From: Setaria digitata
Taxonomy: Eukaryota; Nematoda; Chromadorea; Rhabditida; Setariidae
Reading direction: 5' to 3'
NCBI GenBank assembly: GCA_003640385.1
Contig: RCAB01000273.1
Span: 1-64,000 of the forward strand
Length of the DNA stretch: 64,000 nucleotides
Part shown: positions 27,601-39,770 of the stretch, piece by piece
Layout: each line of letters opens with the position of its first letter
Position numbering within the stretch: the first letter of the stretch is position 1
Made by a program: the position numbers and the translations under genes
Notes under the pieces: generated by a model
The model's database searches: none
What the model saw: only the letters and a program-made list of their open reading frames with translations
Told to the model about the DNA's origin: nothing

Positions 27601-30600
27601 ATTCTGTGGCTTTACTCTGAGAAATGTTCCAACATCTTGATAATTTGGTAAGGTTGCCGAAAGCCCAACCAAGCGACATTCTTCATGATTTTGTTCCATT
27701 TGTCTCAGAGTTCTGCAAAGGATCTCGATATTTTTCATAAGAAAAATAAAGCTAAGAAAAGAAAAAAGACCAAAATTCCGAAATAAATCCACCTGACAAC
27801 AATGGCTTCTAACACTGGTCCACGACTATCATGCAGTAGATGAATTTCATCAATTATCAACAATGCAACGAGCTGACTGTAGGCCCTTTCTCCACCTGAA
27901 ATTGCGTGCAGTATACACAACTTAAAATTTTTTAGTGATATTTTTTTCACTTTCAATTGATTTCAGAATTTTTAGGATTCAAAATTTTTTGGTCCATTTA
28001 CCTTTGCGAGTTACAATATCATATTTTTCCGGTGTACACACAATGACTTGAGTCTGCATGAACTGTTCTTTATTCATTTGTTGATCCCCTGTCATTTCGC
28101 CAACCTAGAACGCAAATTTTACAGATGATAACAAGTGAGGACAAATTATTCTGATAATCATAATTTTACGATCCCTGCATCTAATTATAGTTTATTGGCA
28201 AATTTCAAATTTTCACGAATTTTATCTCGAAATTTTAGAAAATACAGCAGCAGTTTACCGTAATTTTATAAGGCGCCAAGCGTTTCGTAAAATTTCCGAC
28301 CATTTCCTGCACTAATGATTTCATAGGGGCAATGTAAATGCATTTGAATTCATCAACCCGTATGCTTCCATCGGTATTCATATGTTTTGATATCTCCCGT
28401 AGAATACATAATAGGGCAACATTCGTTTTACCAGCACCCTAAAAAACATTAATTTTATATTTTCTAAAATTTTGAAAATTAGGATCCACGTGTTTCAATA
28501 ACTCCCTGAGGATAGTAGATGAAAATTTTTTGTGTGTAGATAGATGGGCACTCTGTGAACAACGGGCTCCATCATACTTCTACTTAGTGTTTATGATGAT
28601 TACTTACCGTAGGTGCACATAGAAGTAAATGCTCATCAGATTTCAAAGCGGAATCACAGAGTCTAGACTGGATTCGATTAAGTGTCTTGAATCCCTCGAA
28701 AGCCGGCTGTGCGTATTTTGGCAAATCACTTATTGTAACCAGTTTCTGAAAGTTTTGTTCTAAGCAAATAAAATCTTTAACTCGAAAACTTTTCTTGCTT
28801 AAAGGTTCAGGTGAAGTTTAACTGTATAAAAAAAAAAGCCACCTCATTTTCTTCGAAAGGTTTCGGTTTAAGAGCTGGTACATGAACTTCTTCATAACTT
28901 TTCTTCTGTTTACGATATGAGCCATCTGGCAAATGACAACGCTGGAAATAAAAAAAACATAAATTTTAGCGTCTGTAAATAAAGACATTATTGTGAAGAC
29001 TCATTAATTTTTCACATAACCTCAATTATTAGTTACACTTCGCTTTAGTAGAAAGAAAAGATGGTTCCACATACACATCATACACACAAATCTAATCATC
29101 ACCCATATCAAATAATGTAGATGCTGATTAGATATTATTTCTGAGATTTACATAGAACAAAAAAACTGTTAAGAGTCACTTTCATCCAAATGCTTTTTAT
29201 TTAAGATATCAAACTTTTTTGTAAGTGGTAAATAGACTTCCCAGACAATAAATCACCTTTCAACCAAATTCCTTACATCTCATATGGATAACTGATTTTT
29301 TCAAATAACTGCAAATAATAAGTTAAGATAACAATTCATAAATATAAAAATTCGATAAAATACTTTGTTGCTCATTAGATGTGAGCCTTGTGAGAAAGCA
29401 AGATCATCCAAATCAAGCACTTTACGCGATTGCAACCAGTTACCTACAGCTGTTCCTTCATCGTTACCCCCCTCAGCTTCAGCTATTCGACGCTGTTGCT
29501 GCACCCGAGCACGCTTTTCTCGTTCAGCCTGTAATGCACATTATTAAAAATAAAAAAAAAAAAAAACACTTATGAATTCATAATTTTTTTTGTAATTTAA
29601 AGGTGAATTTGTCATTTACCTCAACTGTATCTGCACTTTCTGTCTCGTGAAGTTCAGCAAGAATATGGTGTAGTTCCGGTCGGCTGAGCATTTCTTTTTC
29701 GATATTTTCTCTCTCTTTACCTTCTTGTGCTTGTTTGAGAAGTGTACAGTATAAAATCATTTGACGATGCTGGCGGAGAACTTTGATAAATTCAAACTGA
29801 TCGAAACCAAGCAATAAAACTAATTGATTCTCGCAATCCCGATCGTCAGATGCTTCCTAGAAATACCACTTATAAGTTTGAGAATAGGTATGCGGTAAAA
29901 AGCAAAATTACCTTCAAAACCTGCAGCACTTCATTAACTTTCTGCTGTGCAACAATTGGATCCTTGTAGAATTTGGAGAGCGATCGCTGTATCCAATGTG
30001 CATCTATGTCACGAGCGTGCAGATTTCCTTTACGTTCGCCAGCCGCATTCTGTAATAAAGATCTTAATTGAACATCTACTTAAGAATAAGTACAAATGAT
30101 TTCCTAAGGTCACTCTGCACTCCTTTTATTGCAGGGTAACGATGAAAAACCATCATTAGTTTCTAAAAATTTTGTTATTTCATGAAATAAGAAAAAAAAG
30201 CATGAGTTAAAAAGCGGACTTCATCATCTTCATCAACATATCGAGCTTTGAGTGTTTCTTCAAAAACAGCTTCAACACCGCCTTCATCTTCTCCACCCGA
30301 TCCTTCTTCCTTCACTTCCTCCTCCATACCTTCATCACCTTCAGCTTCCTCATCGGAATCATCAAACTGCACATTTACGCCAATTGTCTCATCTATTTCA
30401 TCTTGCTACAAAAAAATTCTTTTTCTCCGGATTTTTTAAGTTTTAAATACCTATAACAAAGAAGAAAAATTTAGCTGAGGAAGTCCTAATAAAATAATCA
30501 TTTTATTTCAACAATGCTTTCTTTACTTGCAGCGCTTCTTATCGCTTATGGTTGAACTACTTAAAAAAAAAAAAAAATACATTGTCAAATTTGCTTTTTT

Positions 30601-31980
30601 CCTCATCAATAGAGAAATCCGTAATCTTCTTAGCGAGATTGATTAGTACAGCAATTCTTTCATCTGTCAGAGATCCGAGAAGAAGTTCTACTTCCTTTTT
30701 ACGATCCTTTTCACGTATTTTATCTGATTTCAAAACTGCTAAGACTTCATCAGCTGCACCACACAAAATATCGCGTGGCTACAAACAAAAATTAACATAA
30801 GTCACGTAACGTGTACAAAAAATTTGCTGCTTTAAACACAACAAATAAAATGAAGGAAGATAATAACTGTACAATTATAATAAAAAATTTGAACTTTAAA
30901 GAAGTTTGAAGACTCATACAGCAACTAAGAAATGGCTTTTCGGTACTCATTTCCTTCATTCTGAATGTAACACCTAAAACTTTTTAAATTAGCATAATTT
31001 TCTGCCACAACTCCACAAAAGTATTTTTTCCTAACAAAGTAACAAATGATTCTTGAATCCTCTTGGATATGTTCCTCTAATAAATACAGCTTAACCTCAG
31101 CATCAATTTTAAATTAGAACCACCTGATCTCCAATAGCATCCTGTATGTAAGCTAATACTGCCTCATAGGTCTGTCTTGTTTCCTGGGTTCTTGGTTTAT
31201 ACAAACCCATCAGTTCTGTGTTAGAATCTCCCAAAAGGGTGTGCGATGTCGTACTGTGCCCTGTTGTTCCTGTATCAGTTCGCTTTTTCCTGCAAAGGTA
31301 TAATGAAGAATCAAATCACAACAAATTTAAAAATAGCAGTAAATAACGAAGGATGATCACAAAAAAAAAACTGAGGAAGAATTTTTCTAATTGTTAAAGA
31401 TGTAGAACTATGAAAAGAATAACCTTAATACAACGAATCCAACTGCTTCTATCGTATTTATCTAAGTACTATTAGGTTTTCAAGGAATCCACAGGAAGCT
31501 TCTAGTTAATTTATGTACTGTTAACCTAGGTGAATGGATAGGGTTGTTCATTAAGTTGTTCGCAATAATCCCTATCTTTTCGATTTAAATATATTTCCTA
31601 CTTCTTTGCTTTTTTGGTATCAATCACAGGTGCCTTTGCTCGCTGATATTTATCTCCCATCTTAACACCAGCCAAGACATCCTTGGTAAGCGGCATAACT
31701 TCACCAGTGGGTTCATCTCGACCACGACGATCTGTGAAATTGAAATCGACTTGAAGTACAAGATTACTGTTCTGAAATGATGAACATTTGATGCGAACAT
31801 TGACATTTAAAGTTGTTTCCCTAAATACTAGTAATATCAACTGTTAACAACTCTTGCTTAACATGAAAGGATTTTATCTAACACTCTCGAACAACTGCTT
31901 AAAATCCTATTCACACCAAGCATTAAGGAAGATACCTGACGATATTCATACTGTTGCACACGGGCTATTTCATCAGCCAT
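17314..31980 (-). CDS. snrp-200: U5 snRNP RNA helicase BRR2 (SNRNP200), complete, 42 exons
   Basis: BRR2 unwinds U4/U6 snRNA to activate the spliceosome. Spliced by hand, the frame runs unbroken for 2158 aa (human is about 2136). Exons: 31936-31980, 31602-31771, 31124-31289, 30581-30778, 30220-30405, 29912-30049, 29620-29856, 29364-29528, 28843-28941, 28608-28745, 28259-28438, 28002-28104, 27793-27895, 27457-27712, 27158-27301, 26870-26986, 26649-26780, 26299-26403, 26028-26198, 25772-25882, 25299-25550, 24989-25123, 24735-24821, 24501-24626, 24299-24404, 24059-24223, 23737-23931, 23245-23405, 22871-23098, 22293-22484, 21904-22149, 21683-21793, 20997-21168, 20433-20593, 20063-20291, 19553-19734, 19260-19384, 18873-19008, 18391-18551, 18025-18186, 17595-17734, 17314-17354. 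The first cassette is intact: APTGAGKT 512-519, DEIH 624-627, SAT 661-663, [12 protein letters not shown] 859-870. The second is degenerate: APHGSGKT 1359-1366, DDLH 1463-1466, SSS 1500-1502. A Sec63 domain follows each cassette. The tail is a short basic SRKRARDDE. Confidence 0.97.
17790..17961. repeat. triple contig-edge duplication with two n bases, inside a BRR2 intron
   Basis: A unit beginning AAATTACCTTCGCTT occurs three times: truncated at 17790-17804, then at 17807-17878, then at 17881-17961. Lone n bases sit at 17805 and 17879. The last copy carries about ten extra bases after GTTATG. It lies in the intron between exons 40 and 41, so the BRR2 protein model is not affected. Confidence 0.8.
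21527..21672. repeat. AT/GA microsatellite with foldback in a BRR2 intron
   Basis: An inverted repeat (about 20 bp or more per arm: GTCAGAGTAAAGAG plus TA repeats at 21527 onward, complement ending at 21592) is followed by a long TA run (about 21608-21645) and a GA run (about 21646-21672). Between the foldback and the TA run lies a 17-bp copy of BRR2 exon 32 sequence (21591-21607, matching 21714-21730). Confidence 0.85.
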
Positions 31981-32028
31981 ACTGATAGTGAAGTAAGAGA
32001 CGACGCTTCAGTCTAATTTGTAGATCGT

Positions 32029-32031
32029 CCT
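32029..32031 (-). promoter_or_regulatory. possible trans-splice or 5'-UTR acceptor of BRR2
   Basis: On the minus strand TTGGTTTCAG ends 49 bases before the BRR2 start codon, so the mature 5' end could begin at 32029. It could be an SL acceptor or the end of a 5'-UTR intron. The sequence alone cannot tell which. Confidence 0.4.
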
Positions 32032-33196
32032 GAAACCAAGTCTCATAACTAAGTTTATTTCATCTCCGCGAACTAAATGGAGCTCTTATCGTCCAGCTAG
32101 ACTGATCCAACAAACTGCAAGCCTGAGACTCCTTCCTCTCTCACCACAACTGCCAAATAAGCACTATCTCTTCCCTCTATGCCAAAATACCTTCAATCTC
32201 CGACACAAAGTCTCTTCCTGTTCACCGATTCTCAATCTTATCGCGTTCACTCTCTTCAAACGTAACAACTACTCAGGACCCTCATCTTAACTCCATACTT
32301 TCTATACAAACACAGTTCCCCAACAACCAGCATATCTCCGTTTCTTAACTCAGCTTTCTTCTGGAAGCGCAAATTCCAGAAAGGATAGCTTCGACCCGTT
32401 GCATGCAACATCGCATTGTAGAACTGGTCACTATACAACTAACCGGATCAGGAAGTGGAAGAGATTGCTTTTTTGCCCTGAACAGTATGCTTCATTTTCT
32501 CAGCTCGGTTGGAGGTCGGCTCAGAAATCAATTTGTTGCAACTTCAAGTCTCTCTTCCGGTCTACTCTCACTTATGGATCTGACGGAAGACAGAACAGCA
32601 CTTCTAAAATGACGAAAAGATTCAAACTCTAGTCAACCGTCCAACGTATTACGTGAAATTTGACGATCCCTCATTTCACTCAGCTACAGAACAAAATTTA
32701 ACGCATTCCAGGCCTGATCTTTCGTTTTCGATGCCGATGAGTGAGAAGATAGATGGTGGAGTGTGCATGCTAAGTGGTTGGAATCAGGAAGTGAATGAGT
32801 GGAATCTAGACTGGATAAGGATGGGTAGATAGTATCAGCAGACTTGATAGTTGGCTGCAGTGTAGATAGCTAGCCAGAACTTTCATTTTATACAAAAACT
32901 TATTAACAGTGATCACTGTAGGTTGTTAGAACTGGAGAATTCCGGAAATAGAAAGGTTCGGGAATTTGCCGATCTTGAATTTGATTATCACTTACACTGT
33001 TAGAATGAGTCAGTATGTGTTTGAACCTGTTCTGGGTCCGTTAAATCTTGTTTAAAGAGTTTTGTGAAAGGTGGATCTACTTTATTTTAAAGAAAGAAAA
33101 ATACATTGCGATAAATCATTTTTTTTTGGTCTAGCTGAAGATCATTTAATTTTTCAGACAATTGGATTTGCGGCTGAATAAGTTCACTTTCTTTTT
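32032..33196. other. divergent promoter region between BRR2 and the V-ATPase gene
   Basis: About 1.2 kb separates the start of BRR2 (minus) from the start of the V-ATPase c'' gene (plus). Part of it (about 32060-32650) is richer in G and C than its surroundings and has open frames on both strands. None has a motif I recognise. I read the stretch as shared upstream sequence of two housekeeping genes, by position only. Confidence 0.45.
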
Positions 33197-33198
33197 AG
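33197..33198 (+). promoter_or_regulatory. probable spliced-leader acceptor of the V-ATPase c'' gene
   Basis: CACTTTCTTTTTAG ends nine bases before the ATG at 33208. The tract is a strong acceptor and no upstream exon is needed to complete the protein, so trans-splicing is the simplest reading. Confidence 0.6.
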
Positions 33199-33207
33199 AA
33201 AGCAACG

Positions 33208-35155
33208 ATGTCGGCTATGCTAAGGGTATTTTATGCTGTTTTGTTACTAGCATCTACCATCTTTGTCGGGACTGGTAAGTTTCTATGGTTCACTAATACC
33301 TACTTACTCATAATAAGGTCCGTTCTATAATCTGATCAATTCAATATAGAAAAGTATATTAGATAATATTACGTATGTTACGAATAAAGGCTGGTTTATA
33401 AAATGTTGTGAGACTGGCAAAGGTTAGGATGAGAACGTGATTCTTCCTAACGAAATCACTGCTTGTTAAATAAATGAACTATAACCATGCCATGTGGAAG
33501 AAACAAAACTTTAAAATTAAGCTAAATATGTCAGGAGAAAATATCGGTGGATTGTTGTATAAATGAAAGCGTAGAATAAGTCGAAAGTTTCCAATAGTGC
33601 ATAGATTAAGATTATATCTGATCAGTAGGTGAGTATAATTTTGTGGAAGTGAGTTTGAAAGTGATGGATTTGAATTTTGTACTCTTTCAGTATTTTACTT
33701 CATGTTCACTGAGCAGGGGTATCGCTTTGACATTGGATGGTTCCTGACCGCCACATCACCGCACATGTGGGCTGCTTTGGGGATTGCTTTCTCATTGTCA
33801 TTATCTGTTTTGGGAGCCGGCTGGTGTGTCACTTTCAGTTATATCTTTCAGTGATCTAGAAAGTACATTTGTGATTAATTTTGATCCCATAGTTTAGTTC
33901 AAGATGGAAGTAACCTCTAATCTCTGAAAGGATTTTTCAGGGGAATATTCACAACTGGAGCATCAATTTTGGGCGGTGGTGTTAAAGCACCTCGAATTAG
34001 AACTAAAAATTTGGTTTCAATCATATTTTGTGAAGCGGTTGCTATCTTCGGTATCATAATGGCATTTGTATTCCTTGGGAAAATTCATGTATGCCTTTTA
34101 AGTTGAAAGTTCAATGAATAAGGTTGAAATATCGAAGCTGAAAAGGATCTCTTTCTTTTCTGTGTACACAATATTCTGATTTCTCTTTCGTAGTCTGTTC
34201 TCCCATTCTTGTTATTTAATGAACATCTTAGCTCTTTTTCGAAAAAAAATTTTGGCGATTTTGAACTGCCTCTTGTATTTTCTGTGTTCATTCTACTACG
34301 TTCATTGGAGAGATTTTCGGTCACAAATGGCAAGTTTTGTAGAGCTTCAATCGAGCTATTGCATCAGATGTGGTGCTGTCCAAAAATATCGCCAGTGGAT
34401 ACATGATTTTTGGTGGTGGACTTACTGTTGGTTTTAGTAATTTCGTATGTGGTTTGGCCATAGGTTAGTTTTTCTCCCAAAAAAAAAAAACTAAATCTAT
34501 CACAGATTGTTATAGGAAAAGCATCGAATAGACTTTTAAACATAACTGCAATGAAATTTACCATTGAAGCATTACTTTTCACTAAATTATATTTTTGAAT
34601 TCATTCAATGAATTATCTGCACAGTTCCTTTGTGTTGTAAGTTTCAAGAGTATATTAAATTACAGGCATTGTGGGCAGCGGTGCAGCTTTAGCGGATGCT
34701 GCAAATCCGGCTTTGTTCGTAAAAATTTTAATTATTGAGATTTTTGCTTCTGCTATTGGTCTTTTTGGAATGATTATCGGCATTGTACAGGTAAAATCCA
34801 ATATTATTTTATCAAAACACCGTCGGTTGAGAACATGGTTTCAGTATTTCCATACACCCATGTGCTCAATTGACTGTGTCCAAAATCTCATTCCGCTTAA
34901 GGGATGAAATTTTAATATTTAATAAAATTTCTGTCGCGAAAACTAGATAAGATAGCATCCGTACTTTCATATATTGCTGAGGACAGTATCCTCATTTTCT
35001 GGATAAGAATCCAAAGTTAAATTCAAAGCTTAAGGTTTTCCTTTTTTTTTAATGTTCTAAGAGGACAAGAATTCATTAAGCCAAAGGAAAGTTTTTTTTT
35101 TTTTTTTATTTTTTATTTGCAGACGAACAAAGTTGCAATGGGTGATCAGATTTGA
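33208..35155 (+). CDS. vha-4: V-type proton ATPase 21-kDa proteolipid subunit c''
   Basis: Exons: 33208-33274, 33691-33823, 33941-34088, 34343-34463, 34666-34790 and 35123-35155, giving 208 aa (human ATP6V0B is 205). The protein sits in the membrane rotor of the V-ATPase and carries protons across vacuolar and lysosomal membranes. The conserved acidic residue is Glu98 in [11 protein letters not shown], at the same number as in the human subunit. Other family landmarks are GGGVKAPRI before it, [24 protein letters not shown], and the final helix [19 protein letters not shown]. The C terminus is KVAMGDQI. It is transcribed away from BRR2. The gene symbol follows the C. elegans c'' gene and assumes orthology. 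Confidence 0.95.
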
Positions 35156-36319
35156 CGGAGAAACTTGGAGTTCATTATTCACACTTTCATGGCACTATAG
35201 CTTTAGTTTTTGATGAAAATCTTTGAAGGTCGAAGGATTGCTTTGGAAGTAATTTTCATATTTAGGTAGGTTTATGCGATTCACACGTAATGTTTGTTAA
35301 CCTGCCTTATATCAAATATTGCTAGGAAAAAAATTTTCTCTCAAAGAATAGAAAAATGAAAATGAAAAAGTTGACAAAAGAAAAAGCAATTCTGCTGTGA
35401 AAGTGGTTTTGACTAGATATATTAATCTGTGTTTATATTCTCACTTTCCTTTGCTTTTGTACCTTTTGTTTTTGTATGATATTTGTATTTTTCTTACTGT
35501 CATTCCTTTTTTGAATTATTTGAGATTAATGCTGAGAAATTTAGATTCTCTTAAACAAAGTATGCGCTAATATTGACTAAGTAGTTCGACTTGAGTTCTC
35601 TCATTGGGTAAAGTTTCAAACACAAAGAGGAAGTTTAGTGGAAATTAGAATTATTCCCACTGGTTTTTTTAAATGTTGTGTTTATTTTTCCTTTTGTATT
35701 TAGGTGTATGATAGTTGTGATGGCTCCAATTCAATTATATATCGAATATGAGTATCCTCTTCTTACTTCTCTTATTCGTTTAGTTACATTACGAATAATT
35801 TGTATTCCTATCTTAAGTATTGTCTCAAGTACTTTTTTTTTGCATAAAATATGTGAAAAAATCCGAGAAGTATATGCTTCTGTGTTATTTGTTAGTCAAC
35901 TTCGCTCTTTAAATGACACTATTTATTGTTTTATGTCGTCTTTGATGTGGTAACTATTGAATTTTATTTTGTAAATGAACATTCTAATCCTTAAACTCTT
36001 TCTGTTGTTCTTTTTTAAATGCATTCGTTTCGTGATCATTGAAATTAATAAATAGTTGAAGTTATTTTAAGCCTTCTGGACTCGATGACTGAGCTCCATC
36101 AGCCCTCGTTTTATAGTTCTTTGTGGTATTTAGTTGGATAATTTGTTCTTATCTCAAGAAACTGGTCGAGGATGACCGCTGTAATCGATAGAAAACTAGC
36201 TATAACCAAAAGTCTTAAGCTAAAAAACTAAGATAAGTAATCTATTGTAAACTGGTCGTCGGTAATAGGATGCTGTTTTGTCTTATGAAATTTAAGAATT
36301 ATGAACAAAAGATGTAGGG
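35156..36319. other. 3' region of the V-ATPase gene, no further gene
   Basis: This is T-rich sequence downstream of the stop. A 91-codon open frame at 35678-35953 is hydrophobic but has no known motif or splice signals. I treat it as UTR or intergenic DNA. Confidence 0.4.
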
Positions 36320-36593
36320 AATGCTGCTGTTTTCTTTTTTTTGTTTAAGCTTGACCTCATGTGATATTCCTTCTCGACATACAATACAATCAATTTTTTT
36401 TTTTCTTCAAGGGCGGCATCTGTGTTCCAGATTTTTGGATCCTGTTATATTTGAANAAATGCTGCTGTTTTCTTTTTTTTGTTTGAGCTTGACCTCATGT
36501 GATATTCCTTTTCGACATACAATACAATCAATTTTTTTTTTTCTTCAAGTGCGGCATCTGTGTTCCAGATTTTTGGATCCTGTTATATTTGAA
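36320..36593. repeat. contig-edge duplication around a single n (136 bp)
   Basis: Bases 36320-36455 recur at 36458-36593, with an n at 36456. The copies differ at about three positions, a level that fits two haplotypes of one locus or sequencing error. Confidence 0.85.
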
Positions 36594-36865
36594 ATCGAAT
36601 TAGCTTAAACGTTGATAAAATTCTGCTAGCATGAAAGGCGTTCTAGTTGCATCTTGATTTTTTCTAGACTTTAGAAGAGCTACACTAAAAAAGAAATCCT
36701 GCACATGTGGATGGATTCAAATTTATTTGTAATGAAGTGTTGAGGGTTGAAGCATGAGGGTATTTTCTTAGTAAACTCATTGGAATCAACGATTCTTCTT
36801 AGCTAAGATTCATAGTCGAACTTTGGCAAAATTCTGTCAGTAGAAACTTTTCAATGGTTGTGTCA

Positions 36866-36934
36866 TTTTTTAAACACATAATTTTGTAAATTCAACGAAA
36901 AGCGTTGAATTTACAAAATTATGTGTTTAAAAAA
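36866..36934. repeat. perfect 32-bp inverted repeat with a 5-base loop
   Basis: The left arm is 36866-36897, the loop is AAAAG (36898-36902), and the right arm is 36903-36934. Every base of one arm pairs with the other. The arms are AT-rich and carry no coding frame. Confidence 0.9.
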
Positions 36935-37299
36935 TCTGAAATTTTTTCTGAAAATTGTAGTTATCGTCGTTCCTTTTTCATGGCTGTCTATTCTAATTTC
37001 TGTAATTAAATTTTAACACTCATGGTAGCATCACTTTTTCTTTCCGAAAACTTTGCTTTTCTTTTTTCTTTGAGAGTGGAACTAGAATGCTCTATCATCG
37101 AAATTTATACTAATTAATTCTACGATTTGGTGAATTGGAGAAGTGTTCACGACTAACAGTTGATGTTATTTTTCGGAGTATTTTTAAATAGTTTAGTATT
37201 GCAACATTTAATCATTTGCTGCATAGCTTCTTGCTTCTAATGCGAGTTTTAGAAGTTATTACTTAAACTCATTCGAAATATGAAATTAAAATCACAAAA

Positions 37300-38120
37300 G
37301 AAGAAATAATTCGAGAATTAAAATTTCGAATATGGCATTATTTAAGAGTAAGATTTTACACTATGACATTATATAGTAGCTCAAGTTACATTCTGTTACA
37401 ATCTTTAAGAGCTAAAAAGAGATAAGAAAATCGCAAAAATCACATATGATATCATATGATGATTAAAATCACATGAAAGAGTTATTTAAGGGATGAAATC
37501 AAATATTATGGTACTATTAATAAGTTAAACATTACTTAAAGGATAAATCTATGACATTATTTTTAGGTTAAAATCATATTCTATCATGTTATTTAACAAT
37601 TAAAAAACTAAAAATTCAGTCATTTATGAAAGTTTAAATTCACCACTGTGGTCATTTAGAAGTTACATGCACAAGGAAGAAATTGTTTAAAGGAATTGTT
37701 CAAAGTAATGTAGCATGATAGTAAAAACTGAAACGACAATATGGCATTACATAATGGTTTAAATTATAGAATATAATATTAAAATCTGAATTATTTAAAA
37801 CTACTTTAAATTTAAAATATTAAAAATAGAAAATTCTCGGATCCAAAATTTGAAATATTGAAAAAATGAAAATTCAGAAGAAAGCAGTGCAGTATATATA
37901 AAAAAAAGTTCGAATGGCAAAATACTATGGTATTTAGCAGTCAAAATCACATTGTTGGAATTATTTAAATGGAATTATTTAATTGAAGTCATATAGTATT
38001 TTAATTACTGGTGAATTAGCGTTATTTACAATTAAAACTATATTGTGTAACATCATCTAAGAATTGAAATTACATAGCATGATTGATGTTGTTGAAGTTT
38101 TAAAAGCATACAATTTAATA
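37300..38120. repeat. decayed tandem array, period about 32 bp
   Basis: A loose motif of the form TTAAAATCACAT..TATG.CATTATTTAAG recurs with many substitutions and small indels. Starts are recognisable near 37315, 37350, 37381, 37462, 37493, 37568, 37600, 37633 and 37942. The array looks like an old minisatellite. No gene is visible in it. Confidence 0.6.
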
Positions 38121-39770
38121 TCGTAATTTAAAGGACAAGATAACAGAGCAAATTATTATTGTTCTGAGATTAAAAAATGATTAAAATTGCATTTCCGATA
38201 TTACATTGCAATCATATGTTTTTGCTTTTTCTGAAATATAACTAATCAGCTAATAAAGCAAGAGCCGTCTTCTACAGGATGCTAATTGATTTCTAATATT
38301 GTTCACACTACACGAATTCACAATCATCAAGTCTTTCGGAAGCATTTTTAGTGTAATTAAATAATACTTATGCTTCCTTCCCTCTCAAATTTGTATTCAG
38401 ATTTTCTACATACCATCCTCGGATTACCATTCATTTACATTGCATATTCTAAAATCAAAATATTTTTTCCATTATTCAATGCCATTATCAATTTAGTTAT
38501 CAAATTCAATCAAGTGTTGCGCATCAAAATCGTTAAGGCATTTCGAATTCGAATACTAGTGGATAGTAAAATAACGATTAAATGTGTTAGGAATTTTTTG
38601 TCCACTTTTGATTTGTTTATTATACCTGTGAGCTTTTCTGTGATGATTTATGCAATTAGTGGTTAGCTGTCTATTAATATTTTATCATTTCATGAAATTT
38701 CAGCTATCGTAATTTGTTGATTCTACATCTTTCATGCAGCAATCTTACGAGACATTTAAAACAGTAGCAGCAACAAGTGCTAATATCTAATGAAAAAGGT
38801 CAAGTTAGCAAGCTTCGAAAAGTTATTGAGTTGGCATATGGTTCGGAACTGTGGAGGAGCAATTCGTTCATTGCAATGCTAAAATGGATGACCCAAATTG
38901 AGGAATGAATTTGCAGGTGTAAATAATTTAAGCGTAACCTGAAGATTCCGGTTTCAGAAAAAAAGAAATTCAATTTTCTGAAAGGTGAGAAAGGGACCCG
39001 GGGAACCAATAATAATTTTTTTTCTTGCCAATTTTGAATTCTCACACAAGTGAAAATTTCAATAGAATCTTTCCTCATTAGCTTATCATTGGAGAAGAAA
39101 CTTCGTTAGGAAATGGGCAGCTAACAATCATTGTGCAAATAACACTGAATTTATCATTCTTATCAGCACAGTGGGCAATAGCTTTTCCTTTGTGCACCAT
39201 TTTCCTTCCTGGGCTTAAATTTTATTGATATGTTTCTGTTTATTTTTGCACATTTTGGAATGAAATTCTGCCAAAGTTGAAAGGTACGAAGAAATTATTT
39301 AAATTGTAATTCTTCTCACTCCCATGTACTTACTAGTCAAGCATCTCAGCGTCACTATCACTAGAAAGCTAAATTTCTGAAACTTATCAGTCAATAATCT
39401 GCTATACTATCCATCTACCGTATAATAATGGACAAGTTTCTTGTTCTGGATTCCTAGCCCCTCTAAAAAGGAAGCAAATTTCACAAACAAACTGCACACA
39501 CAGCACACGGTTTCGTATTTCTAGTTTGGTTCAGTTTACTGCGAAACTGCAAAAGAGTTGAAATATGTGTCAAAGTGAAATTACAACTGTTGGCACACAT
39601 TAAACTCCCAATAAAGTGCTGATTGTCGAAATTTGTCTCAGTTCATGGAATGTTTTTGTGGCCTACGGTAAATTCGATACGGTATGAAATTGCAGGGAAG
39701 AAGAATAGAAATTTATCGTAGTTTTTTGTGAGATAGTTTTAACTCAGTGTATATTATTAATAAAGGAAGA

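Noticed and set aside
27295..27792. 165-codon minus-strand frame as a separate protein
   Set aside because: Its middle is BRR2 exon 14 (27457-27712). Both ends are intron sequence.
35678..35953. 91-codon hydrophobic frame downstream of the V-ATPase gene
   Set aside because: It lies in T-rich 3' sequence with no motif, no splice signals and no sign of a start context.
36321..36608. 95-codon frame with an internal repeat
   Set aside because: The repeat is the contig-edge duplication around the n at 36456, so the frame is an assembly product.
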